Below, one piece after another: positions 35,625 to 47,203 of a stretch of 64,000 nucleotides of DNA. Each line of letters opens with the position of its first letter. Within the stretch, counting starts at the first letter, position 1. The notes below the pieces were generated by a model. It was given only the letters and a program-made list of their open reading frames with translations, was not told where the DNA came from and ran no database searches. A program made the position numbers and the translations under genes. The stretch comes from Trichosphaerium sp. ATCC 40318 (taxonomy: Eukaryota; Discosea; Flabellinia; Trichosidae): the NCBI GenBank assembly GCA_038496445.1, contig JALMLS010000256.1, forward strand, positions 1 to 64,000, given 5' to 3'.

Positions 35625-38244
35625 ATGAGTTTTCATCTATTTATGCTTACATGCGCTCTCGTATGCATTCAAATAGGTACATAAACTACATTCTAGTAGT
35701 CCTGATCGTTTTTCTTTGCATGAGTTTAAAGGTCTTTGGCTAAGACTTGATTTTTACTTTCATTACCTGCAAATGCTCTTTACAATTGTTTAATGGCGTA
35801 TAAGCGTACTTACCTTTCTATTCTTAAAAAGACGTTACGGAATCCTCCGTTAGTGGACCAACTACCATTGCACCCACACCCGCACCAATAAGAAATATCG
35901 AATCTATGCTTGTGTCGAAGAATCTAATGCAACTAATTTTTGGCTTTAACTCAAGTGTATATCTGCTAGATGAAGGTAACAATAACCAACAATCCTACGA
36001 TGTTTTTACAAGTTCTTACTAGGGTCCAATACCTCAAGTCAAATTCTTAATGATACCTACCTTGATGGAAGTGGAGAACAACCAAGAGGTAAAAGAATCA
36101 CTTACTACAATTGTTTTCCTTTTTTTTTCTTTATTCTATGTAGACAACTTTTTGGTTTTTATCTTGTTTTTGCGCTTGATGTGTACTTACTTTAATAAGG
36201 GATTGCTTTAAAATACGATAAAAAATATCTGTATGTTGGTGGAGGAAGATTTACAAATATTGTAAGTTGACAACAGATACACACATTTCTCTGGTGATTT
36301 GCATTCTTTTTTTTTTCTTTTTTTTTTTTTGACTTGGTTTGCAAGCGCTTACAAGCAAAAGTACTTTTCTTTTCCGAATAACAAATACTTAGGTCGTTTT
36401 TAATATGACTACAATGGAGTGGGCAGGTGGTTTTAATATCACAAATGCGAACCAATCAATCACCGCAAGCAGTGCTGAGATAGGGCAGATGGCAATAGAC
36501 AAGCTCGGTGTATTTTTTGTAATTACAATTACTGGTGGACCATTACAGGGTATCCACCTGTACAAGTTCTCAGGTTCAAACATTATTCCGAGCAGACACG
36601 GATTCATAAATGGTAGCCAGCATTCATATGTAAGAGTATGTAAAAAACCTAGCTACACCTGGCATTGAAATATTTACAATCATCTAGGCGTGTACATTCA
36701 TGGGGGATTGGCTTATGGTAGGACTGGATAGAGGCGTTTGGGCCCATAAAAACTATGGTAGGTGTTCTTTTTTTACAGGAAAAATAAAGTAATATTGTTT
36801 ACTGTTATCTGTACTTACTACTTGCCTAGCCAATATCAACGATAATACAACTACTGAATCATTATCATTATTTGGTGAATTCTTAAGCGATACAATATTC
36901 GGAGTGACAAACATTGTAGCCATTGAGTACAACGTACTAATAGCAACAACTTATGATGCTGTTTGGAGAATAGATTCCTCTGGTGTGTATAAGGCATAGT
37001 CAACTAAGTAGTCTTTTTCTTCTCATAAGGTTGTGCTTAGGTGCCGTAAAAATTGAAGAAGGACTAAGATACAATTCTTTGGCTCTAGATCCATTCATAG
37101 AGAATACTGTATGGCTTTCATCCACATCAAATACCTCAAGAATATACGATGTTATACCGACGACTTTATCGCCAACAGCGCTCCCACCTCCTACTACACC
37201 GCCGCCTACAACGGCGCCACCTACGACATCATCTCCTACTACAGTCTCACCCACAATGGTGCCTCCTACAACATTGTTTCCAACTACACTCCCGCCCACA
37301 ACAGTGCCGCTTACAATGGTGCCTACAACTCTCCCACCTACAACTTTGTCTCCCATTACCGTCCCACCAGTAGATGAAACACCGACTTCGCAACCGCCAA
37401 TGGCATTACCTCCAACCACATTGCCTCCAACTAGCGCTCCAACAGCAGCGCCAGCAAGCTTTAAAACTGTTGATTGTTATGCTGCGCAAAACAATACCAA
37501 CTGTGTTTGCAATGGTGGTACATCTGACGTACAGAAATCTAAATGTATAGATGGGCGGTGGACACTACAAGAGGAATATATAGTACCGCCTATGCTTTCT
37601 TTGTCCTCATCTATAGTCATACAAGGTAAATACAAATACTAGTGTATCAAGTTGTTTACTTTTTCATAGGCAACTTGACATGGGCAAACAGTGCAATTAT
37701 TGTCAACGGCCCTATTGAGTTGACTACATTCGATTGTTTGACTCTAGAAAGTAAGTTCAAACCTTGATCTACATTGTTGATAATGAACTAACACAAAGAC
37801 AACAAATAGATGCAGAAATAGTGATCAATAATACTTTCTCATACCCTCCTTCATTTGTTTTTCTTACTTTCAATGAATCATGCAATGATGAGATACGCGA
37901 TGTACCTAAAATAACATTCACGGTAGATAATTGTTTGGCTGCATCAGGTGTATTTGGTACGTCAGTTGAATTATCAGAACAGTGCTATGTGTGGTCACTA
38001 ATGGCTTTTTTTAGAAGGCAACAAGTTAATCATAATGTTTGATACTTCATCTTGTGATTCACAGGAATCATCAAATACGTCATACTTGATACCAAGTATA
38101 TCAGCTGTTTTGACAGGCAGTGTAATACTTGCTACAGTGATTTGTATTATCTACGTACTTGTTAAAAGACCTGTGTGGCTTTTTCCATACAAGAAAAAAG
38201 CAAGAAGAGGCAGAGGCACAATTACAAGCATAGAAACTGGATGA
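35625..38244 (+). CDS. Type I membrane surface protein, propeller-stalk-C/W motif family, intact copy
   Basis: The ATG at 35625 opens a 52-nt signal-peptide exon (MSFHLFMLTCALVCIQI). Following exons: LMQLIFGFNSSVYLLDEG, TSSQILNDTYLDGSGEQPRG, IALKYDKKYLYVGGGRFTNI, FNITNANQSITASSAEIGQM, GPLQGIHLYKFSGSNIIPSR, FMGDWLMVGLDRGVWAHKNY and VTNIVAIEYNVLIATTYDAV. A long mucin-like stalk of TTLPPTT/TTVPP units (about 37150-37450) precedes DCYAAQNNTNCVCNGGTSDV-QKSKCIDGRW and IVPPMLSLSSSIVIQG. Then come NLTWANSAIIVNGP, NNTFSYPPSFVFLTF and a transmembrane helix (SAVLTGSVILATVICIIYVL) with tail FPYKKKARRGRG, stop at 38244. YVGGG-F recalls Rax2/delta-60-type propeller blades. The stalk is longer than in the paralogues. 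Likely O-glycosylated adhesion or sensing protein; function unknown. Confidence 0.85.
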
Positions 38245-38510
38245 ACATTCAAAAAAAACACAATCTACAATAAAACTGTGACGCCCATATTTGTACTTTT
38301 TGAAGTTTAGAAACTTGTCAGCTGGCTTTTTGAATCTACTCAGGTCACAGGGTTGCAGGTGCCCTACAACGTGCTGGTCATTGCAATGTTCTTTTTTTGA
38401 CTAGTCAAAGTGATTAAACACAGTTCCTGTAATAAGTTCCTGTGGCGCTTTTGTACCAAAACATAATTTTAATACATCCAATCGAGTTAATCTAAGTAAA
38501 CTACAGCACT

Positions 38511-39574
38511 ATGGCTGAAGAGGAGCAAGAGAAACAACAGTTCACCCACTTACATCAAGATAAAAAAATAACGATAAATCCAACTCAAAATGGAGCAAAG
38601 ATAACTGTAGAAATAGTAGGGTACGCGAAACCGTCAAATGTTACCAATAAAACCAGCATTTACGAACTGAGCCGTGTATAAAAAGTAAACGAAAGCGTCT
38701 TTTTAACGCAAAAACGCTGTGTGTTAACGCTACACGTGTTTATAAAGAGTCGTTTGTTATTTTTGTTTACACGTGATTTAGAGAGTACAAGGTGTACGAA
38801 CGCGCTTTTTCTATGTCTGAACTGAAAGAAACAAGCCAATGGCTCACCTCCTTTGAAGATTTAATACAAATGTTCACTAAGGTATTCGATGGCTCTTACA
38901 ATATGTTTTCGTTAGATGAAGTGAAAGAAAATGAAGAAGAAAAAGAACTAAGAATTACTCTTTCCGTCACTGTTCTGTCACCAACAAAAGTCAATTTCAT
39001 CCTCAAGTATGTCGAGCTACCAGAAATTAAACGACTAAGAATGGTGGTACAAGATTTAAGAAGTCAAGTCAACGACCTTTCAGGGAAGGATGTTGTAGAA
39101 AGAGTGGTAGTTGAACAACCGAAAAAACACCAACCAGTAGTTGCATGCTTAACTGCATTCGCTAAAGATGGAGCACATATGCTTATGTGGAACGGCTGTA
39201 CTATTCCTTTCAACAACAATCATTTCTCCAAGGCAACAAATAATACCCAAGTAGTAGTAAAGGCAGCTGGTACGCCTAATAGCTTTCACAAACAAACATC
39301 AATTCGCTGACTGACATCCTAAATAGGCATATACAAAATACAAGCATTTGTGCACGTGGCGAACACTGGTGCTGGTTCATATGCGAACTGTTATATAGCC
39401 ATAAATGGGGCGCAGAAATTATATGCATGGCTTCACAGTAATATCACATACAACGCATGTACAATGCCTATCATCCTTCAACTCAATGCAAACGATTATA
39501 TTTCAGTAAATGTTGGTCCTAAAGGTTATCCAGATGCCACTAGAAATACCTTACTGATTGAAAAACTTGATTGA
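38511..39574 (+). CDS. Coiled-coil protein with C1q/TNF-like C-terminal domain
   Basis: Three exons: 38511-38623 (MAEEEQEKQQFTHLHQDKK), about 38782-39270 and 39328-39574, joined in frame. The middle exon has a helical region (SQWLTSFEDLIQMFTKVFDG) and a short coiled coil (LPEIKRLRMVVQDLRSQVND). The C-terminal about 130 residues have the pattern of a C1q-like jelly roll: PVVACLTAFAKDGAHMLMWN, then G-I-Y-K-I-Q-A-F-V-H-V, NCYIAINGAQKLYAWLHSN, LQLNANDYISVNVGP, and a final LLIEKLD strand. No signal peptide is visible, so it may be intracellular. C1q-like domains trimerise; the coiled coil fits that. AATAAA occurs at about 39613. Confidence 0.65.
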
Positions 39575-40088
39575 ATCACAAACACGCACTGTTTAACAAG
39601 AGAAAACACTTAATAAATAACCTAAAACAAAACAACATATGGTTTCTTTTTTTTATCTTTGAACACGTGATGAACTGATTTTACCTTAAATAACAATTCT
39701 ATTTTAATGTTAAGTGTGCTTTTTAAAAGCCACTCCTGATTTGTAGCACGTGACTTTTCTGTTCAAAGTAATAGTTGATGGTTTTTATTCGACAACGTTT
39801 ATGTCAATAACAAACAGTTAATGATTTACTTCCACTGTTTCTTTCTATCATTTTGTAGTTCCCTCTTGCTTTACTTGCTTGTTTAGTTTGAGTTCTTCTG
39901 CAACCGCTCAAAACGATCCGAGAGACTGAATCAAACATTATTTTGCGTGGATTGAGTGATACTGGTTCAGGATCCTGTCATCGAGACAGTTCTCGCCCAA
40001 TAAATAGTCCAGAGTTTCGTATTGTTTCACTTCTACCAATAAGGGTGGGTTCCTTCAGTTTCTTATTGTTGGTATGAGAAATCTTGAG
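39575..40088. other. Intergenic
   Basis: AT-rich sequence between convergent genes with two CACGTG palindromes (about 39665 and 39748) and no open frame worth reporting. Confidence 0.6.
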
Positions 40089-40421
40089 TCAAGGTTCCAA
40101 AACATGCAGCATTTCATTGAGACGCTCATACTGATGAGCTTCTAGAACATTCCGTATAGCATTTTTGAATAGTGTTATTCCATCAGAGCAATAAGAAGAG
40201 CATAGTAGAGCTATAGCAGATTTATTTTCTTCTGCGACATGTCGAATGATCTTCATACATTGTTTCGAAGTTAATCTATCATGTTGTTTCTTAAGAGCTA
40301 TGCTAGCGTAAAGAACTTGATGATTGTTCTTCTTTGCGTTATTGATGTGTTTAATAATAGCTCTTATAGCTTTCTTACTCGCTTTCTCCATATCCTTTGA
40401 TACGAGCATACCATGTATCAT
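40089..40421 (-). CDS. Hypothetical helical protein
   Basis: A 110-codon frame starts at ATG 40421 (MIHGMLVSKDMEKASKKAIR). The translation is strongly helical and basic to amphipathic (KQHDRLTSKQCMKIIRHVAE, CSDGITLFKNAIRNVLEAHQ, LNEMLHVLEP), unlike random frames in this window, and might form two or three ARM/HEAT-like helix pairs. I do not recognise the family. It may be one exon of a larger gene. Confidence 0.4.
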   Translation of the reverse strand: MIHGMLVSKDMEKASKKAIRAIIKHINNAKKNNHQVLYASIALKKQHDRLTSKQCMKIIRHVAEENKSAIALLCSSYCSDGITLFKNAIRNVLEAHQYERLNEMLHVLEP

Positions 40422-40424
40422 GTT

Positions 40425-40880
40425 GTTGTGTGCGTTTAGGTGTAAAATTAATGAAGACCCAAGAAGAAACTTACGGGTGACCCACGTGCTTTAACTGATT
40501 TTTGTTTTTCCGATGATCCGATACTATAAAGCCAAGGTAAAGGCGTAACTGTATGATACTTCTATTACTCACAGGAGGAAGCACAGGTTAATTACAATAA
40601 GGAATCTATTTTTTTGTGTTCAGAGAACGCTGATGACTTAAGTTGGTTGACGACGTCACTTAAAATCACATAGAACTCATAAACGCACGTGCAAGTGGAA
40701 TAAGGAGAAAACGTGTTTATTGGGGTTTTTTTGTAATCCTCTTGATAATTTACATTGGGTGTTTTTTGTACAAAGTGTAAAGTAAGGTCCAGCTGGTTAC
40801 CTTTTTTTGTGTTGCGTTTTGAAAAAAATCGAACGAAAAAATCGTCATTTATGACGTTATGTCATTTCATAGATTAAACG
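40425..40880. other. Intergenic
   Basis: No supported gene. CACGTG occurs at about 40484 and 40686 and the region is T-rich. Confidence 0.5.
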
Positions 40881-43800
40881 CTAATCTCTGAATCTTGGCC
40901 TCTTGGACTCACGTCTATTAGTACGTTTTTGTTTAGATTTACCTTTCCTAAAAAAGAACAACAGTTAGAAGAAAGTTGTTTGGGAATAAAAGAAAAAGAC
41001 TATTTTACCTCTTCATTATGAACGATTTTGAGCGTGTAATCCCTTCTTCATCGTCCATATCTCTCCTGCCTGAGTATTTACCGCGATGAGATTGGGTTTG
41101 TATCTTCTATACAGGTATATAAGCATGACAAAGCACAAAACACCTTAACGGCATCTAAAAAAAAAGCAAAATAAACGTACTGCAGATGCTGTGGATGCAG
41201 CCTCTTTTCGCTCTTTACGTGCAGCTTTGGCTTTTTCTAATTTTTTACGACGCTCTAACCTTGCTTTTCTCTTGGTCTTGGTTACCTCGTCACCAAAAGT
41301 ATCTGGGCTTGAAAAGCTCGACTAAAATAACATTAACGAACGGGTACTCAAAAGGAAGGTTGTTTTTCCAATTCCAACTTATCTTTAACGAGCAGACGTA
41401 CATTCACGTGGTCCGAAACTGTTTTTCCTTTATGACCCCTTGGCGTTGAAATATTTGCGCGTGTAACATCAGATGCTGCATAAAAGTCAGACATATTTCA
41501 AAGCAACCACACGCATAGAAAAAAAATTTTGTGTAAATTCGTTTAAACGTACCAGACTTAACACGTCTTATGGAATCACTAGAATCCATGTGTGAAAGTG
41601 ATGACTTCTTGGCTGGAAAAACAGGAAGTTTGGCTCTCTTTATCCTGGTGAATTTTTCCATCACACCTAAAGAAAAAACTTTAAGAAACCAAAAAAAACA
41701 GGCAACAAAAAATGAATTATCAAGTGCTTACCTTGACTGGTGCGCAATTCGCGCCTTCTCTTGTATTCTTTTTCCATATCAGTACTTTTACGTAACTTAC
41801 TTGGTTGTTTACCAATTGATGTACTCAACACGCCTAATATTTAAAGTGAGAAGATAAGAAAAATATGAGAAAGTCTTCGTGTGCAAACATACGAGCTGAG
41901 ACACAACCACGAATCGCATCATCCTCTCCACTCCAGCTATCACTATCTCTACTTTGCTTAAACAAGTTCGAGTCTTTAGGCGTAAAGAAGCAAATCTCAT
42001 GCAAGTTAAGCTCTGAAAGTTGTTTATCAAGGTCTATTGGTTTCCCTGCTAGATCTTCAACCTTGTATCTCTTGAAGCTCAACTCTGGTCGCTTAGCACA
42101 TAACTAAACAGAATATTAGAATAAATAGAAGAAATCTCCAAAGAACATGATAACCGTTGATTTAAACTCATTAAAAGCAATGCAATATGCGTACTTTTTT
42201 GATCAGTGAGCGCACTGTAGTGTTGCCCTTAAAAGCAACAGAGTGTCTTTGTGTATTTGGTAGATACACTATAACGCGATCTTCTACACACACAGGTGCA
42301 GGTGCTATGTTGATTATTAGTTTCAAAACATACCAATCATGTGACATTCATACCTCCTCCTGAACCGAATAAATCATGTTCCATTTGGTCCAAGGCAGCA
42401 CCTATAGTACCACTACGACCTGGTATGGAATCATATGATGACACAGATATCTGTGTCCTTAACAGAGCAGCTCTAGGGCTTGGTTTTGGAGCTACACGTT
42501 GTGGTCGCTCTACAGACATTTGTCTTGCGAGCTTATTGGTTTGAACTTGTTGAAAGTTTTGTTTTAGTAAAATACGTTTTTGTTCCTTCGCAGCTTCCTC
42601 TAGACATTGTATTAGTTGCACACTCTTGAACACAACGAACAAATAAGAAATTACCTTGTTCTTTAACATCCTCAACTGTTTGAGATGATATTTCAGGAAA
42701 CATTGTTGAAAACACAGCAACAAGAGCTTGTATTACTCTGGATACACCTATCAAGTTTTATCAGAATTTGCTATACTTTCTGAATAAAAAATCGTACTCT
42801 GGTAAGATTCACTGTTCGGTTGTGAAGGCATCATTGCCCATCGTTGTATTGCTATTAAAGCAGTTTCAATATCTAATACTACGTTTACGCAAAGACGTTT
42901 GACAGCGTCAAGTTTATCCTAATTACGTAAGCCTGTAAGTGTGCAAGTGATAAGTTGTAATGTTTTACCTCATTTTCAGGGCGTGGTACAGCTGGTGAAG
43001 GTGACCAAAATGCGCTTGAAAGGCTGCCAAGTTCTACACGTATATTGCGTAAAAATACGCATACAGGTTGCGCATTTTCTATGGTATTTAAATGACGTGC
43101 TTTCAACTCTACTTTACACAAGAAAGGCTACAAAAAAAGTAAATTATCATAAAATGTCTCCTTTGACAAAGTAGCTTCAAAGACGTTACCTTTAGGACCT
43201 CAGATGTTGTTAATGAGATGTAAGATTTCATAGCATCTATTTTTTGAGTGTCATCCTTAGCTTCTGCGTATCCAGGTATAGCTAAAAGCATATTTGTAGA
43301 TTGAGATTCTCTTCTCAATAAATCTTGAATATGCAAGTTCAAAGGTCTCATTGTAAGTTTTGATAAATCAGCATAGCTAGGAACCATCGCACTGCCTAGA
43401 ATTATATAAATAAAGGGAAATAAACCTTTCAAAGCCTAAGAAATGGTTTTTCATCAACTCACCAGGATGTAAAGCCAAAAACAAAGAAAAAACGAACAAG
43501 AAAAAAGTAGGCAAAAAAAAAAAGCAAGTGATTGACGTACTTATCATGCGATCTTTGATGTATTTAGAAAACTCTATTTTACCAGAATGATACGCTTTTA
43601 TTAATTCTGTATCACGTATTGGATTATCATCAATAATAGCACCCTCGGAGTAATTACCTTGAAAAGAAAAAATATTAGATTAAATTCCAAAACAATCTTT
43701 TTTTTTTTTGACTTGGACTTAGAAGACATACCAGCCAAAAGAACACAACATCCAATCGACATCGGTAAGTATTCAACATAGTTTCCTTTAATATTAAGGC

Positions 43801-45200
43801 TACACTAAAAAAGAAACAGTTACAACAATGTTAAAAACGATATTTGTGAAATAAAACTCTGTGTTTTTGAAAAAAGAAAAAACTAGTTCATACCAAGTTC
43901 GAAAGTTTTCCAAGTTCTCGTGGTAAAGCGTCAATGCGATTATAACTAAAATCAAGAGAAATAAGACTTGTTATATTGCATAAGAAGTCTGGGAGAGCTG
44001 CTAAATTACAACAACTGCAAGTAAGCGATTCTAGTTGTTTTAATTGTGTCATAGTGCTTGGAAGGTGTTCTAGTTTCTCATTGCCTAATAAAGTAAGAAA
44101 AAGGTAAAAAAACTGCTAAATCGAGTATTTTTCTGAAAATAAGACCCCATACGTGTGAAATCTAAACCCTTCAAGTGGGTAAGCTCTCCTATCTCTTCTG
44201 GAATGACCACAATGTTATTATGAGAGAGATCAAGGTAAACTAATTTTGAAAACGAGCAAAGACGAGCAGGAAACGTTTCTAATTGATTGCTACGGTATCG
44301 CAACGATATCACGTACTCTACAAAAAAATAGGTTAGCAAAAGCCAGAGAAAAAAGCTTGAAAATCGTGCCCAAGTCAACTAAAGAGTATGGCAAGTCATT
44401 AAACCTATTGCCATCAAGGTTTAAACGCGTAACCCATGGTACTACAGCTTCAAGTTGCGTTTCTGAAGGAATGACCTTTGAAAATCGGAGTTAGGTTTTT
44501 TCGCATAAAAGTGTCAACAAAACAAGTATTACGCACTGATAAGCCTAGACCAGAAATATTGAGCTCATCTAAACCGAATTCTGTTGTTTTAGTAATAACT
44601 GACTGCCAGCTCCTTGTAAACGCGCCTGCATCATTACTATTAGCTCAAAAGTGATCAAAGCAATTAATTAGCTTGTAAAACTCAAAAATGGACAAAAAAG
44701 GCTCGTTTACTTTTTTTTTCTCTTATTCAGAACGTACTTTCTGTCACTGTAACTCGTGGACTTTCTATAGCCCTTAGAGACTCTAACCAATCTTCTTTGT
44801 CTTGTACACTCTCAGTTTGGAAGTTGTGGTTTGCAACTCCAATACGAATACAAAATTCGTGTCTGCCCTATGTTTTATGAGCAAAGAGGTGTTTTGTTGA
44901 GTATTTTGTGTTTCGTTATTGTAAAACAAAAAGTTTTCTCCCACAAGACATTCTTTTTATGTACAAACCTCTGAAGCAATTATTGTGTCATCTTTTGGCG
45001 TATCCAAAGCTTCAAAGCAACCTTTTTGTAAGTTTATCCTGTAAGTCGGCGAACCACCTAGTTTTGTATACCCAACCATGAAGAGCTCTGTTTTGCGTTA
45101 GTAAGAAAAAGGGAACGGTGGTGTCACCTTTTTGTGACCCAATATCGCCAGCTAGCTCCCAGTGGAGTCGTGACCACGACGTAGGTACGCTATTGTCCAT
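40881..45200 (-). CDS. PH - leucine-rich repeat - Ras-binding-like (RBD) scaffold protein
   Basis: The ATG at 45200 opens MDNSVPTSWSRLHWELAGDI. The exons then give the second half of a PH domain: LFMVGYTKLGGSPTYRINLQ, RHEFCIRIGVANHNFQTESV and DKEDWLESLRAIES (Trp of the last helix conserved). Next comes an LRR block (about 44580-43750) of the SHOC2/plant-intracellular type: LCSFSKLVYLDLSHNNIVVI, PEEIGELTHLKGLDF, LISLDFSYNRIDALPRELGK. A long helical/linker region (PGYAEAKDDTQKIDAMKSYI; IQALVAVFSTMFPEISSQTV) leads to a disordered stretch and then a ubiquitin-like Ras-binding fold near 42280-41900 (DRVIVYLPNTQRHSVAFKGN, TTVRSLIKKV, LSFKRYKVEDLAGKPIDLDK). The Lys/Arg-rich C-terminus ends RESKRPRFRD at 40881. 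All joints checked are in phase. Likely a small-GTPase effector at membranes. Confidence 0.65.
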
Positions 45201-45627
45201 TGTGACGGAATACCATAAGAAACCCATCTATTTACAGTTAGTAACGTTTAGTTCGCATATCAAGGGTGTCGGAGTAGTATTACTTGTTTTGGTTGCTCAT
45301 CAATGCTCGCGCTTGATTGTAAGACTCCTTGTTCTTGCGCGTACGAACCCATGTGGGAGTTAACAAGAAAGGTAGCAAACAATACAACACAAAACGGAGC
45401 TTAAAAGCTGTCACTTAAAAAACGAAGTCACTACGTTTTCTGAAAATCGGGAGTTATTGTTGCAATAATATGTCACAACAGTACAAAAAACAAAAGTACA
45501 AAAGCACTTGCTGAGTTTGAACCACAAGTTACAAAAACGAACTTTGATAAAACGAAATGTTGCAATAGTTATTAATACGCCCAACAACGCTTGTGATGGG
45601 TTTTATAGGTATTTTTTATTTAAATCT
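45201..45627. other. Intergenic between tandem genes
   Basis: This holds the 3' flank of the kinase gene and the promoter of the PH-LRR gene. Only short frames; nothing else seen. Confidence 0.5.
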
Positions 45628-47008
45628 TTAGAAGCACGCGTGTCCTTGTCGTGTAAACGACAAACTTACTGTAGTTCCCTTCATAACCTCTGAAGTAACA
45701 TTTATTTCGCCCCCGATGATTCCACAATACAATTTAGACATCGGCAAGCCAACACCATATCCAGATAATGGAGCGCCAAAATTACCTATAAAACTATGAA
45801 CAATAGACCGATTACAAATAGGAGAACAAATCGTTTTCAAAAAAAAAAGTTCAAAAAAATTCACCTGAATACGTGTACGTTGGGTCTTCTTTAGGTTCTG
45901 TAGTACTAAAGAAATCAAACATTTTATATTTAACATCATCTGTTATCCCTAGTAACAGTAAACAAAGCTGTAAACGAGTAATTATGGAAAACTTCACAAA
46001 AATTATTTTGTCTGTTTTTATCAAATCAGAACATGCGTACCGATACCCTGATCTTCTATACTTATAGTAAGCGCTTTTATTGTTTTTTTTATGTCTATCT
46101 TGACGGGTTCTAAATCGTAATCACCAAATTGTTGCTTTAACGCCTAAAGAAACTCATTTAGTCTTGTAAGCACTACCACTTCAACGCTTGGAAACCAAAG
46201 AACGTACTGTAGCCTTCATTGCGTTCTTTAGTAGCTCTACAAACACGTATTGAATGCTTGACTCATCGCAAAACTAAAAAAAATTAGTACAGATTTTCTA
46301 AAAATACGTCATACCAAGGTATGTGCGTCATCTGAATCAGGAAGTTCAACTTCAGGAGCTTCCCCCATTTTATCTATAGTTATGCTGTAACTTTCAGAGT
46401 CTGCAGCTTCAAGGACATCACGTATACGCACACTTTATAGTAAAAAATTAATTAAAACAAAAAGCAAGTTATAACTTACTGTTTTATGTTTGTAAAACTC
46501 TCACTGCCAGTGTGTCGTTTATACTCTGCATCAAGCTCTCTAATGAGCATTCGTGCTACTATCACATTTGTATGTGCTCCATTCAGCATGGCATTAACTT
46601 CAGTCTGAAGTACGCCATCACGTGGTTTTTGTAAAACTGTTTGTAAGTTTATTGCTGAGCTTTCAAGAGATTTTTTAGCGTCCTCTATGTCTAGTAGTGC
46701 CTTAGGAATACCATCAAAGCTAGTTGAAGGTCCTTGAAGCAATGTAGTCACGATATCGTTGTATTGAACAATACTATTGTTTAAATCATCTAAACGCTAA
46801 AATTATATGAGAAAATGTGGTTTGCATCGCATACCTTACTTGTAGCGAAGCGCTCAAGTATTTTTTGTTGATATTTGCTTCTAGAAGCCAGCTCGTCTAT
46901 AACAAACGCTGTGGCTCGCGTTATAGAATCCTTCGTAGTATTTTTTCTAAATTCAGCCAGTTGGTGTAGTGTAAGCCTGCTGGGTGTTCGCAATGCGCGT
47001 ACGAACAT
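45628..47008 (-). CDS. Mitochondrial pyruvate/branched-chain dehydrogenase kinase (PDK/BCKDK family)
   Basis: The ATG at 47008 begins MFVRALRTPSRLTLHQLAEF; the basic start suits mitochondrial import and LTLHQLAEF matches the family's N-terminal helix. Helical-bundle exons follow (ELASRSKYQQKILERFATSK, LNGAHTNVIVARMLIRELDA), then a GHKL ATPase domain: N-box YVFVELLKNAMKATVRSL, G1 box ISIEDQGIG, and FDFFSTTEP. The last exon carries the G2 region and C-terminus (GAPLSGYGVGLPMSKLYCGI, then GGEINVTSE and GTTVSLSF), stopping at 45628. GYGVGLPMSKLY is diagnostic for PDK/BCKDK. The enzyme phosphorylates and inactivates the E1 subunit of mitochondrial 2-oxoacid dehydrogenase complexes. PDK versus BCKDK cannot be decided by eye. 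Confidence 0.85.
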
Positions 47009-47203
47009 AAGAAGAACGACGCCGGTTCGTTTGGTAAAAGTGGGAACTGCTGAATGGCATTGAAAATCTTAAACTACCTGGAAAGTCGCATATTTCGCTC
47101 ACGTTGCTTAAAATACAGCCTAACAAGCAAGCACAGCCACTCACAAAGTCGGGAGATTTTAACACATACCAAACCACGTAGGCGTATCGTAGTTGTAGCG
47201 CTA
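47009..47203. promoter_or_regulatory. Bidirectional intergenic promoter region
   Basis: 195 bp separate the divergent starts of the mitochondrial kinase gene and the SLC35-type transporter gene. No clear core element was recognised. Confidence 0.4.

Noticed and set aside
37000-37419. 139-codon minus-strand frame rich in VVGG
   Set aside because: It is the antisense of the Thr/Pro stalk repeats (TTLPPTT) of the surface-protein gene; the low-complexity pattern explains the open frame.
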